Shown: positions 44,775 through 53,846 of the stretch, one piece after another
Numbering within the stretch: position 1 is the first letter of the stretch
Layout of the letters: the number at the start of each line of letters is the position of its first letter
Assembly: GCF_029871205.1 (NCBI RefSeq)
Contig: NZ_SSOJ01000144.1
Span: forward strand, 38,292-102,291
Length of the DNA: 64,000 nt
Source of the DNA: Pseudomonas sp. BN417
GTDB lineage: Bacteria; Pseudomonadota; Gammaproteobacteria; Pseudomonadales; Pseudomonadaceae
Direction: 5' to 3'
Position numbers and translations under genes: made by a program
Notes under the pieces: generated by a model
What the model was told of the DNA's origin: nothing
What the model saw: only the letters and a program-made list of their open reading frames with translations
Databases searched by the model: none

Positions 44775-45308
44775 TCAGTAGCGCTCGATCACCACCACTG
44801 TAGCGGCCGGCACCTCGTTGACATCCAGCCCCCATGCACGGCGCTCACCATTCTGAACAATGGCCAGGGTCTCAGCAGTAATCTTGGCCAGCTTGGCGCG
44901 CTCGAAGGCTTTCTCGGGGTCGCTGTCGCGCAGTCGGACCGCATCGACCGAAATTGCCCGGGCGGCCGACCACTCTTTCCGATGGCGCGCAAGGACATCT
45001 GCGCGCAAATCAATTGCTGCGTCCTCGGCTAGCTTGTCGATTGCGATCTGCTGCTGATTGGTCGAGACCTCGGGACCCAGTTCGCCAACGGTACGACGAA
45101 CCTGATTGGCAACTTGGTGGGCGCTGGCAGTGATCTCCGGCCCAGTCAGGCGCCTCCATCCGCCGTCAGCAGCGCTCCAGCGCTTCAAGGTGCGCTCACT
45201 GACGCCCACCTCTTTCGCCAAGGCCGCCATGCTCCTGAGGCTACTCTCGTACATGACCCGGGCCGCTGCCCGGATCTCAACCTGGGTTGGAGATGCTGGA
45301 ATGGTCAT
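44775..45308 (-). CDS. HTH protein resembling phage terminase small subunits
   Basis: 177 aa. An N-terminal helix-turn-helix (SMAALAKEVGVSERTLKRWS; about 26-45) is followed by a long helical region (QQIAIDKLAEDAAIDLRADV, then LARHRKEWSAARAI) and a C-terminal beta-like tail. This arrangement resembles small terminase or DNA-packaging adaptor proteins of phages and their satellites. No large terminase, portal or capsid gene is nearby. It might redirect packaging of a helper phage or simply be a phage relic; both are inference. Confidence 0.55.
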   Translation of the reverse strand: MTIPASPTQVEIRAAARVMYESSLRSMAALAKEVGVSERTLKRWSAADGGWRRLTGPEITASAHQVANQVRRTVGELGPEVSTNQQQIAIDKLAEDAAIDLRADVLARHRKEWSAARAISVDAVRLRDSDPEKAFERAKLAKITAETLAIVQNGERRAWGLDVNEVPAATVVVIERY

Positions 45309-45876
45309 AGTCGTCGGCCTCGCTTACCAATATGAGCTAATGACGAGATGGTGCCATCACGCCTTCCACGCCAGGCACCGTGGCACCCTTTTTTGTCATC
45401 GACGGGGGCCAATCGGGCCACAAGAGGACCTCGCAGCAGCTCGTCGAGTCATCGTCAGGTGCTGGCGTCCCCTATCCGGCGCTCTGCCCGAACTGTCTGG
45501 GGTGCATTTCTGACCCAAGACAATCAAATGCCCTGAGTTTGCTGGCTCGGACTGGGGTGTCTGGGGTGTCTTGCGTAAACCAATGATTAGAACTATCTCG
45601 TCGACCAAAGTCCTAACTCATAGTGGCCAGCTGTCAGGGGCGAATGCTGGAGACACTCTACCGACCACGGCCGCATCTCCGGACACCTCAGACAGAGCGG
45701 ACAAGCCCAGCAGCATCCAAGGTTGCAGCTGTCTGGATGCGTCAGGGCCCCCAGACAGATTGGGGGGGCGAACCCAGGCGATGTAGCAGATTACCCGGGG
45801 ACAAGTGCGCTCCTTCTTCCGTTATCTAGTGCTCCTGTTTACAGTCCGGCGGATATCGCTACAGAGATGAAGATCA
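45309..45876. other. Non-coding upstream region of the nuclease-STAND gene
   Basis: 570 bp without a credible ORF. It contains short repeated words, such as TGGGGTGTC twice at about 45,553-45,572 and a distant complementary pair CTGTCTGGGG/CCCCAGACAG. It presumably contains the promoter of the STAND gene. Confidence 0.45.
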
Positions 45877-48800
45877 ATGGCCGATAAAGTGGACGGAGCC
45901 AGCCAAAGCACGCACCTGAATGTCGAATCGGGTGGTTCAGGAGGAGATGCGCTAGCTGGGTATGACTATCAAATCGACGTGTCTGTCTGGCTCGCGCTCG
46001 ACCTGATGCTCGCCAGCAAGCTCACTCAGGAGCTTGTACTTGAGCCGGTGAGCGAAGAGGACATTGAGGCGAAGCTCGACGAATCCGAGGTCGGTCCGGT
46101 TGCCACCCGCGTCTCGCTCAATGGTTACACTCTCGTTGTGCAAGCCAAGCTCCGAGGCGGCGACGCCTGGACGGTCGCAGGACTGAAGAACTTGCTCAAG
46201 CATGGGAGCGACCACCGCCTCTCGGCAGCCGAGCGCTTGGAGGACGGCAACGTCCGATATTTGTTAGTTACGAGCGCGGCCCTAAATGGCCCGACCCGCG
46301 CTTTGAAAGTGCTTCGCGCCGGGTCATGGCCAAGGGCCGTCGACCTGCCTAAGGAAATCGTAAAGGCACTACCTGAAGGCGCTACCGGCCGTGTCGCGGT
46401 CATTGGAGGCCTGGACGAAGCGCGGCTTGTACGAGAAATCAAGGACCTGTTGATCGAGCGCTTCCGCGTTCCCAACGCCCGCTGGGGTGAGTGCCTACAG
46501 GTACTCCGAGAAGCCGCACGAGTGAGAGTTAGCCGCGGTGGGAATGGCCGGTGGCAGCGGGACGACCTGGAGCGCGTCGTTCATCAGCACGACGGCTATC
46601 TGGCGAGCACGCCGGAGCTAGAGCACTACGTACATCCGACGAACTGGCCCGAACTCCTCACCGTGATGCGCACACGCCATGCCGCTCTCATCATTGGCCA
46701 GTCAGGCACCGGAAAGACGTTGGCCACTCGCAAACTATACGAAGTGCTCAGGACCGAATTTCCCGGGCTGCAACATGTTCCAATCCGCGGAGGCCCCCAC
46801 AAACTTCGGGATGACCGAACACCATCACCGGTGCTCTATGACATCGAGGATCCATGGGGACGCTTTGACTTCGACCCAGATAGCCGGCCCTGGAACGATC
46901 AGCTTTCCCAGTGGTTTGCGCAGGCAAGTCATGATCGCATGATTGTGGCCACGACCCGACGTGACGTGGCTCAAGCGACGGGGGCGCTCGATACAGTAGA
47001 GCCCTGGTTGTTCGCACTCGAAGTCGAGCACTACGGCAAGGATGAGCGCTCCCGACTATACCGCACGCGGATCGAGGGGCTCTCACGTGACCTGCAGTTG
47101 GTAGCGGCCGATGCTGAGGCACGTGTCCTGTCCAAACTGGCGACTCCGCTTGAGATCCAAAAGTTCTTCGACGCATTGCGGGATCTCGATCGGGATCTGT
47201 TGAAGCATCCGGCCAGTTTCATTGAGGAGGCAATCAACCGAGCCCACCAGAACTCTATTGAGCGCACGGTGATCGACCAGATTCAGCAGCGGGGCGATGT
47301 ACGCGCGGCGGCGATCATCTGGGCGCTCATGAAAGCAGCGGACAAACTGTCGCTGGGCTTGGTCCGTGAGATGGAACCAGAGCTGGCGGACAAAGAGCCC
47401 AAGCTAGAGAAGGGCGTAACACCGTTCGTCAACTTCCTCATTGCAGCTCGGAACCTGCGTGCCGGCGAGGGCACCGCGAGTTACTACCATCCACGTGTCG
47501 AAGCAGGGATTGAGCGCGCACTGAAGTATGACCCGCTCCCAGTAGGGCGAATCTTGCGCATCCTCATCGACCTTCTGCTCGACCCGGCCGGGCCTGGCGA
47601 GGCCTGGGGGGCAGGGATGGCCGCCCGGATTCTTGCTGCAGTGAATGAGCGGCTGCCGGAGGTGGTCGTCAAACCATTACCTGGCTCTACCGGCAAGATC
47701 GACGACTGGCTCACCACGCAACTCGCTCAAGGTGGTACGGCCTTCGAGGACAATCTCAGGCTCGCCGCGGCCGCTGGATCGCCTGCCAGCAACGCATCCG
47801 AACTGGCTCGTTACCTTCTTCACCGGCCTGACAAGACTTTTGGCTTCTTCCATTGCTGGGCGGCGCCTCTAAAGGACGAGGCCTGGTACGCACGTTTACG
47901 TGGGGACCCGATTATCAAGCCCCTCCTGGAAACGTTTATACAAGAGGTGCTTCCAACAACACATGACGATTATCCGGTTCCGCTCGTAGAGGAAATCGAA
48001 CGCATAGCGACGGGCCTTACCCCGGCCTTCTTGACGGCGGCGAAGCAAGCAGTGACCTTCGGGGTTATACCCTCGGTAGATGTAATAGCGGAGGGAGCGC
48101 TTCGTAATCTCGATGGCTTCGAGCCTATCGTCGACGCGGCGATTGCCGTGCGCACGCCGTCTGAAGACGAGCTGCGGGAGATCGCTGAAGTGCAGCTATC
48201 GATCACAAATGGAGTCTATAGCCACGACTATGCAGAGTACCTGAACGATCAAGGCAGCGAGGACGGGTACTGTGCTGGCGAATTTCTCGAACACTATGTC
48301 AAACGTGTGCGTGATGTGAGGGGCTGGCAGAGTCTTGTTGGGCATCGACATGCGGAGCAACTTCACCGCTATTGGATCCGAGAGGTGGCAGATCAGGCAA
48401 AGCGTAGCGAGCCCGATTCCGATGAGTTTGCAGCGGTATTTGCAGCAGGCTACGACGGCCGCGACGAGGACGATCTTTGGTCTGTGTTATGGCGCTGGTG
48501 GGACGACCGATATCGTGCCGTGCTGCGGGCGCGTGTGCACGATGGCCATCCTGAACGTCGGGTACGGCAGGCTGCCTTGGCTTGTCTCGTCAAGCAGATG
48601 CCCACGGAGTTGCACGAGATCGTCCGCGAGCTGCTGGGCGACAATCTAGTGGCGCGCGCCTTAGAGCTCGCGCTAGACCTGGCCCATTTGCAGAACAGTC
48701 GCGACGAAGATGGCGAAGCGCATGGCTCCGCGGTAGGCACCGTTGCGACGACGCTGCCACCGCCCTATGGGGAGCTTTGCTCGGCGGCGCGCGCCTTGCA

Positions 48801-49887
48801 GCGCCGTAAGCAGCTGGTCCTGTCGCCGCAGGCCTATGCGGTGCTATCTGGGGCCGAACATGGCAGTGAGGACGTGCGGCGCTTCAGAATCCAGGCCGCC
48901 AAGTACGTGGACTTGCCGTGTCAGGAGGATATCCGCTGGATACTCGCCACTAGCGATGATGACCAGGTCGCTGCGGAGGCGGTCGAGCGCGCGATCCAGC
49001 TGGGTATGCACGTCGACGTGGAGGAGGCGCTCGATCATAAGTTCGCCAAGGTCAGCGCTCTCGCATTGGCGGCGTTGGGCGCAAGTGCGACGCTGCCGCT
49101 GCCTGAGCGGCTGCTCGCCATGGTAGACGCGGCCGGTAGCCCAATCCGCAAGGCGCTTGCCGAGCTTTTGGCGTCCCGACCCCATCCCGACCATCTGCCA
49201 GCGCTCTTGCGGCTAGCCAAGGACCACTGGTCAAGCAGTTCTCGTTACTACGGCGAGAATGACGCTTTTCCTATCGCCCGGACTGCGGTAGAGGCGATTG
49301 GAACATTAGCGCCCCTGTCGGCAACCGATGCAGAGCAGTTGTACGCAATGGCAATCGACACCAGCGATCGGCAGTTGCGGATCGGCATCTTCAAGTTGCT
49401 TGCTACGACTGGCAGGCAGTCGATGCAAGAGCGGCTGCTTGAGATGGCCGTCGCACCTGGCCGGGCTGAATTGCATGAGGCGGCAGCGTCGGCCCTGCTA
49501 CAGGCGTGTGACGCGACTGGACTGGACGTCGTTGCGCGGATAACGCCCGACATCCTGACCACACAGCCCCCTACGGTAGCCACAAACCTGGCTCTGCTGT
49601 TCACGATCAAGGCTGACCTCGCCTCGGTAATAAATACGGCGCGGGCACTTGCGACCCACGAAAAGCGGCGGGTGCTCCTAGTGCTGATGATAAGGATCTT
49701 GGCGGGGCGGGATCAGGCGAGCGCCCAAACGGTAGAGGCGCTTTTACCCAAAGGCCATCCAGCGGTGGCCTGGGCATTCGGCAATCAATCGGAAACGCTG
49801 GACGATGCGCTGCTTGCAGACCTCGGTGATCCGGCCAGCTGTGCTCAGGTACTGCTACGAATGAAGCGAGTACAAAAGACGGCCTGA
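45877..49887 (+). CDS. DUF4297/Cap4-like nuclease + STAND NTPase + helical repeats (Avs-like)
   Basis: 1336 aa. The N-terminus (SGGDALAGYDYQIDVSVWLA, E59/E60-x-D62 and Q89-x-K91 in VVQAKLRGG) fits a PD-(D/E)xK nuclease of the DUF4297/Cap4 kind. A P-loop STAND NTPase follows: Walker A GQSGTGKT (274-281), Walker B-like VLYDIEDPWG (319-328) and RMIVATTRRD (354-363). The remaining about 900 residues are helical and become HEAT-like toward the C-terminus, as in ligand-sensing arms. This nuclease-STAND-repeat order is that of Avs antiviral sensors. It stands alone in its operon. The phage trigger and the exact Avs class are unknown. Confidence 0.75.
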   Translation: MADKVDGASQSTHLNVESGGSGGDALAGYDYQIDVSVWLALDLMLASKLTQELVLEPVSEEDIEAKLDESEVGPVATRVSLNGYTLVVQAKLRGGDAWTVAGLKNLLKHGSDHRLSAAERLEDGNVRYLLVTSAALNGPTRALKVLRAGSWPRAVDLPKEIVKALPEGATGRVAVIGGLDEARLVREIKDLLIERFRVPNARWGECLQVLREAARVRVSRGGNGRWQRDDLERVVHQHDGYLASTPELEHYVHPTNWPELLTVMRTRHAALIIGQSGTGKTLATRKLYEVLRTEFPGLQHVPIRGGPHKLRDDRTPSPVLYDIEDPWGRFDFDPDSRPWNDQLSQWFAQASHDRMIVATTRRDVAQATGALDTVEPWLFALEVEHYGKDERSRLYRTRIEGLSRDLQLVAADAEARVLSKLATPLEIQKFFDALRDLDRDLLKHPASFIEEAINRAHQNSIERTVIDQIQQRGDVRAAAIIWALMKAADKLSLGLVREMEPELADKEPKLEKGVTPFVNFLIAARNLRAGEGTASYYHPRVEAGIERALKYDPLPVGRILRILIDLLLDPAGPGEAWGAGMAARILAAVNERLPEVVVKPLPGSTGKIDDWLTTQLAQGGTAFEDNLRLAAAAGSPASNASELARYLLHRPDKTFGFFHCWAAPLKDEAWYARLRGDPIIKPLLETFIQEVLPTTHDDYPVPLVEEIERIATGLTPAFLTAAKQAVTFGVIPSVDVIAEGALRNLDGFEPIVDAAIAVRTPSEDELREIAEVQLSITNGVYSHDYAEYLNDQGSEDGYCAGEFLEHYVKRVRDVRGWQSLVGHRHAEQLHRYWIREVADQAKRSEPDSDEFAAVFAAGYDGRDEDDLWSVLWRWWDDRYRAVLRARVHDGHPERRVRQAALACLVKQMPTELHEIVRELLGDNLVARALELALDLAHLQNSRDEDGEAHGSAVGTVATTLPPPYGELCSAARALQRRKQLVLSPQAYAVLSGAEHGSEDVRRFRIQAAKYVDLPCQEDIRWILATSDDDQVAAEAVERAIQLGMHVDVEEALDHKFAKVSALALAALGASATLPLPERLLAMVDAAGSPIRKALAELLASRPHPDHLPALLRLAKDHWSSSSRYYGENDAFPIARTAVEAIGTLAPLSATDAEQLYAMAIDTSDRQLRIGIFKLLATTGRQSMQERLLEMAVAPGRAELHEAAASALLQACDATGLDVVARITPDILTTQPPTVATNLALLFTIKADLASVINTARALATHEKRRVLLVLMIRILAGRDQASAQTVEALLPKGHPAVAWAFGNQSETLDDALLADLGDPASCAQVLLRMKRVQKTA

Positions 49888-50480
49888 GCTCGTCCCGCCG
49901 GTATATCGGCGAGCCTGTTTCGGGGGATGACATCTAGCTCGTCCCTGGTCCGGGTCTTTTCGCTGGGTGAGCGTGGCAGGCAGAAAAGGGCGGCGCAAAG
50001 GGAGCACTGGAATCAGGATGGTCGCATGTAGCCTGCTCGACAAGGACACTGCGGCTCCAGCGTTCGTTACGCTTGATCCGCTAGAGTTTTGACCCTAGGC
50101 AATCGTATCGGGGGCTCAAAAGCGCCAACCACCAGGGGGGACTTTCCGGTCCCCTTAGGTAGCCGGTGGGGAAAATTACTCACTACTGGTATCTAGTGCG
50201 GTAGTACAGCTTGATCGCCAGATTTGGGCAACCACGGCGCGTCTCGAACTCGTCCATCTCCAACGGGTGAATCACGCGCCTCCAATTCGTACACCGATAT
50301 TCCTTTTGGCCTAGCCCTGAATATCACTGCGAAAGGCATGGACCACCTGACTCATGGAATGCAATTGGATTGGCAAAGTCGGTGCAATTACACAACCACG
50401 CGGCCTGTCACAAGAAACCCGGCTCGAGGCCGGGTCATGATGAGGCTACCACTTGCGGCACGTGCCTTCGCAGGGCTCAA
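49888..50480. other. Roughly 0.6-kb non-coding region with small hairpins
   Basis: Lies between convergent genes. A dyad GGGGAC-TTTCCG-GTCCCC is at 50,137-50,154. No gene is supported. A replication origin for the island's primase could lie near, but I see no iteron array. Confidence 0.4.
50417..50435. terminator. Candidate terminator of the primase operon
   Basis: ACCCGGC-TCGAG-GCCGGGT is a perfect 7-bp stem 46 bp beyond the primase stop. On the leftward transcript it is followed by TTCTT, a weak U-tract. Confidence 0.55.
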
Positions 50481-53027
50481 TCAGAGTGAATATCCGTCGT
50501 CAGACTGAGCCAACTCGTCCTGAGCACACATAGAAATGACGTCGACCTTGTTCTCTGCCTCGAACCTCTTCACTGCGTCCTCCCATTTGGGGAGCGCCCA
50601 CGAATACGGGCGCCGACTTCCGACCTTGGGCCTGGTCTGCTTGGCGTCAGTGCAACGGATGAAGTGCTTCGCGAAACAGCTTCTTGGCAACAGATGAGCC
50701 TTCCCACGCTTCTTTCCCGCATCGACATAGGCCTCGTAGACGGCTTCCTTCTCCACCGTAGTCGACCAGCCCCAATCTACCCCTGCGATGTGCTTGTCGA
50801 TCAAGGCATCCAGAATGAACTGGTCATGCGGATCCAGGCTCAAGGTCCGCTGGACACGCAGGCCATCAGTTTCTGGCACTTTGCGCAGGTCTACCTTGCT
50901 CAGGTTGATATTGAGCAGCACAGACAGAAGGGCCCGCAAGCCGTGCCGATCGTTGTCGTAGAGTTGATGACTCATCGCGCCGAAGTAAGCGGAATCCTTC
51001 TGGCGTTTGTCGCTCACATCCAGGACGAAGTAGCGGCGCTCATCTTTAGATGCCGGCACCGCCCAATCGTCATTGGTGATCATGATGATGCGGCTCAGCG
51101 AGCGCATCTGAATCGCATCCACGCCCTTGGCTTCGACAGTCATGGTGCTGGAGGTGATCATGTCCTGCAGCGGGCCAACGTCTGCCTTGTTGCCTGCCCA
51201 GAAAGTCTCCTCAGCTACCACCAGAAGCTTATCGGCCAAGTGCCGATTGAAGTTGCCGATCAGGTGTTTCATCTGGCTGACCTTGATCGCGTGACCGCCG
51301 AGCAAGGCTGACAACGCCTCAGCGAACATCGACTTGCCGACTCCTTTCCCACCGCGCAAAACCAAGGCGACGCCCTTCTTCTTGTCCGGGTCCTGCAGCA
51401 TGTCAGCCGCCCAAGCCAGCAGGTAGCGAAATTGCTCCTTGTTGCCGCGACACACATTCAGCTTCAGATGGCTCAGTAACTTCCGGCACTTCATTGCATT
51501 GCGAAACTGGCTGCCCGGAAGAGGTTCGACGGCAAACCCGTGCCAGAGGTTGTAGTACCCATTAGCACCATTACCAACTGGTGCAAACGTGAGCCCCTTA
51601 TAGGTCCGGCGCTCCACGGAATCCAGCCAGAGATCCGCAACTGAAACACTCCGCACGCGAGTGCTGCCATCCTTGTTCTCAGTGGTCACCGCAACCTTTT
51701 GGTTACGGTAATACAGCTTGAAGGCAGCGACCGACAGGTAGCGAACCTCAACTCCAAGCTCGTTGCGGTCCTCGCGCAGCACCATGGCCTTATCACCGAC
51801 CACCACCAGAGCGTGCTCCTTGTTCAGTTCGGCAACGGCCGCCCGCTCAGCGGAGACTCCCCTAACAGTCTCCTTCCGCCTCTCGTCCTCAGCCTCGCCC
51901 ACCGATACCGGACTACCATCAGGTTCAGCCGATGAGGTCGACTCTTCTGTCCGGTGCTTGGCCAAGAAGTCTTCAAGCACCAGCGCCGCGGCCTTGGAGT
52001 GTGCAAGCAGGCTGAAACCGTCCGGAGGTGGGTCGGCCAGATCCCAACCATCCGCTACGTCCGCCGGTGGCGTAATAATCTTCACCGGCTTGGCCAGCTT
52101 CGGCAGCATCTTGGCGACATCCAGCATGGCCTGTGTGCCAGGCTGTAGCAGCAGCGGCATCTCCTGGCCGGCCAGCGGGTGTTTATCCGGGTAGGGGTGG
52201 CGGTCAGCATCCGGCCACAGCGCCAACGAGCGGCCTTCCAGCGGGGTCCAGTCGACGAAGCCAATCGCCTTGCCACCCCCCGGCCAGGCCAGAATGATCA
52301 GCTTGTCGCGCGGGATGCCGGCGGCCTCGTACAGGGCCTGGGCGGCGTCGGCGGTCTTCTCGCCTTCCACGAGGATCACCTGGGCGTTGGGGTGGCGCTT
52401 CAGCTTGGCCAGGCCGTACAGCGGGCGCGGCTTGCCGAACGACAGCCAGCGCCAGGCCATCTCCCTGGTCTTGTCACTGACGCAGTAGGACAGCGGCATG
52501 ACTTCCTTGCGCCCGCCGGGCAGGGTGAAGCGCAGCGTGTAGCCGATCAGGTTGCCATCCAGGTCTGTGTACTCCCAGCGCCCGCTGGCGGTGAAGGATT
52601 GCCAGACGCCGTCGATCTTGCGGCTGATGGTGTCGCGAGGCGCACTCTTTAGCGCCTCCGGCGGCACCGGTGCAATGGGTAGCCACTGCTCTTCCTGTTC
52701 CTTGCGCGCGGCCTCACGCTGGCTGGCGCGGTACTCGCCTGGGGCCAGGCTGCCGGTGATCTTGGCGACCGCATCGCGGAACGGGATATCTTCGAATTCA
52801 GCGACAAAGTCGATCGCGTCACCACCTGCGCCACAGCCGAAGCAGTAGTAGGCGCCCTTGTGGGGCATGACGCTGAAGGAGGGGGTCTTCTCTTTGTGGA
52901 ACGGGCAAAGGCCTTTGTACTCTTTGCCGTGCTTTTCCAGTTTCACATACTTGCCGACGACACCGACGATGTCGGACCTCGCCCTCTGTATTGCGGAATC
53001 AGGCAGCAGGTTGTGCTCCATGCTCAT
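50481..53027 (-). CDS. Primase-helicase of P4/satellite type
   Basis: 848 aa. A CHC2 zinc ribbon lies at the N-terminus (C41PFH44 ... C62FGC65), followed by a Toprim-like region with ILVEGEKTADAAQ (about 218-230). The C-terminal SF3-like helicase has Walker A LRGGKGVGKS (about 557-566) and AEETFWAGN downstream. This layout suits autonomous replication of a satellite or integrative element after excision. GGAGGT sits before the ATG. It follows the AlpA-like regulator by 14 bp in the same leftward operon. Confidence 0.88.
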   Translation of the reverse strand: MSMEHNLLPDSAIQRARSDIVGVVGKYVKLEKHGKEYKGLCPFHKEKTPSFSVMPHKGAYYCFGCGAGGDAIDFVAEFEDIPFRDAVAKITGSLAPGEYRASQREAARKEQEEQWLPIAPVPPEALKSAPRDTISRKIDGVWQSFTASGRWEYTDLDGNLIGYTLRFTLPGGRKEVMPLSYCVSDKTREMAWRWLSFGKPRPLYGLAKLKRHPNAQVILVEGEKTADAAQALYEAAGIPRDKLIILAWPGGGKAIGFVDWTPLEGRSLALWPDADRHPYPDKHPLAGQEMPLLLQPGTQAMLDVAKMLPKLAKPVKIITPPADVADGWDLADPPPDGFSLLAHSKAAALVLEDFLAKHRTEESTSSAEPDGSPVSVGEAEDERRKETVRGVSAERAAVAELNKEHALVVVGDKAMVLREDRNELGVEVRYLSVAAFKLYYRNQKVAVTTENKDGSTRVRSVSVADLWLDSVERRTYKGLTFAPVGNGANGYYNLWHGFAVEPLPGSQFRNAMKCRKLLSHLKLNVCRGNKEQFRYLLAWAADMLQDPDKKKGVALVLRGGKGVGKSMFAEALSALLGGHAIKVSQMKHLIGNFNRHLADKLLVVAEETFWAGNKADVGPLQDMITSSTMTVEAKGVDAIQMRSLSRIIMITNDDWAVPASKDERRYFVLDVSDKRQKDSAYFGAMSHQLYDNDRHGLRALLSVLLNINLSKVDLRKVPETDGLRVQRTLSLDPHDQFILDALIDKHIAGVDWGWSTTVEKEAVYEAYVDAGKKRGKAHLLPRSCFAKHFIRCTDAKQTRPKVGSRRPYSWALPKWEDAVKRFEAENKVDVISMCAQDELAQSDDGYSL

Positions 53028-53041
53028 GACACCTCCCTGCC

Positions 53042-53269
53042 TTAAGACCGCCGACGAGCGGGAATAAGTTGTGCACCTTCCTCACACTGGCGGCGCCAAT
53101 CAGTAGCGGCCTCAATGCTGATAAGGGTGCGGCTGCCGACCTTCATGATTTTCGGCCCGGTGCCCTCCTTCAACATCTTGTAAAACATGACTTTTGTGAT
53201 GCCGTAGGCCTCGCAAAAATCGCGGACAGAGTACGCGGCGCGAGCGACAGCTTGTTGGGGAGTGTTCAT
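53042..53269 (-). CDS. alpA: AlpA-family DNA-binding regulator / excisionase
   Basis: 75 aa with a MerR-like winged helix: YSVRDFCEAYGITKVMFYKM, then GPKIMKVGSRTLISIEAATD. AlpA proteins of P4-like elements activate the integrase or act as excisionases. Located between the integrase and primase genes, it is the likely switch for excision and replication of this island. Confidence 0.85.
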   Translation of the reverse strand: MNTPQQAVARAAYSVRDFCEAYGITKVMFYKMLKEGTGPKIMKVGSRTLISIEAATDWRRQCEEGAQLIPARRRS

Positions 53270-53378
53270 GTAGAGCTAACCTTGGTTTGTTGAGGTCAGC
53301 CCAAATACTGTTGCACGAAGCCTACCTAGACGAGGCAACGAATTCGGAATTCGTTACCTGATGCTGAGCGGATTCGTC

Positions 53379-53846
53379 CTACTTGGTACGGCGGTAAGGG
53401 ATGGAGGTCAGCGGATAGATGTCGACCGGCATGGGCAGATCTGCGTCTGCCCTCAAGCCGCGGCAGATTTTGCGAATTGACTCGTAGCCCAGCAGAAACT
53501 CCCCGCCAGCCTCGTCTGAAACAGCGCCGCAGGCCGCTTCGAGGGATTCTCTTGCATCGTTCATTCGCTGCTGCACGGCCATGCGAATTTCCCAGTCCCG
53601 AAAGGCAAAATTGCCTTTTGGCGCACCACGTCCCGTACGGGAGAATCCAAACGCATCGTTGGGTGAATCGCCGCCAGCAATAGCCTCAAGCGCGGCCACC
53701 ACAAAATCGAACGCATCATCGTGACCGATCCGGGCGGCGTTTCGAATCTCGCTCAGACGCCTTGCAGAGAGAGCGCACATTTGACGAAGCGCCTCGTGGT
53801 TGCCTGGTTCAAGCAGGTCGCCATCTACCCATAGCTCACTGCTCAT
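53379..53846 (-). CDS. Unknown protein encoded with the integrase
   Basis: 155 aa, starting MSSELWVDGDLLEPGNHEAL and overlapping the integrase stop by 4 bp (ATGA), so it is translationally coupled to it. It is mostly helical and acidic with two Cys residues in mid-sequence. I recognise no domain. The coupling suggests a role in integration or excision control. Confidence 0.65.
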   Translation of the reverse strand: MSSELWVDGDLLEPGNHEALRQMCALSARRLSEIRNAARIGHDDAFDFVVAALEAIAGGDSPNDAFGFSRTGRGAPKGNFAFRDWEIRMAVQQRMNDARESLEAACGAVSDEAGGEFLLGYESIRKICRGLRADADLPMPVDIYPLTSIPYRRTK

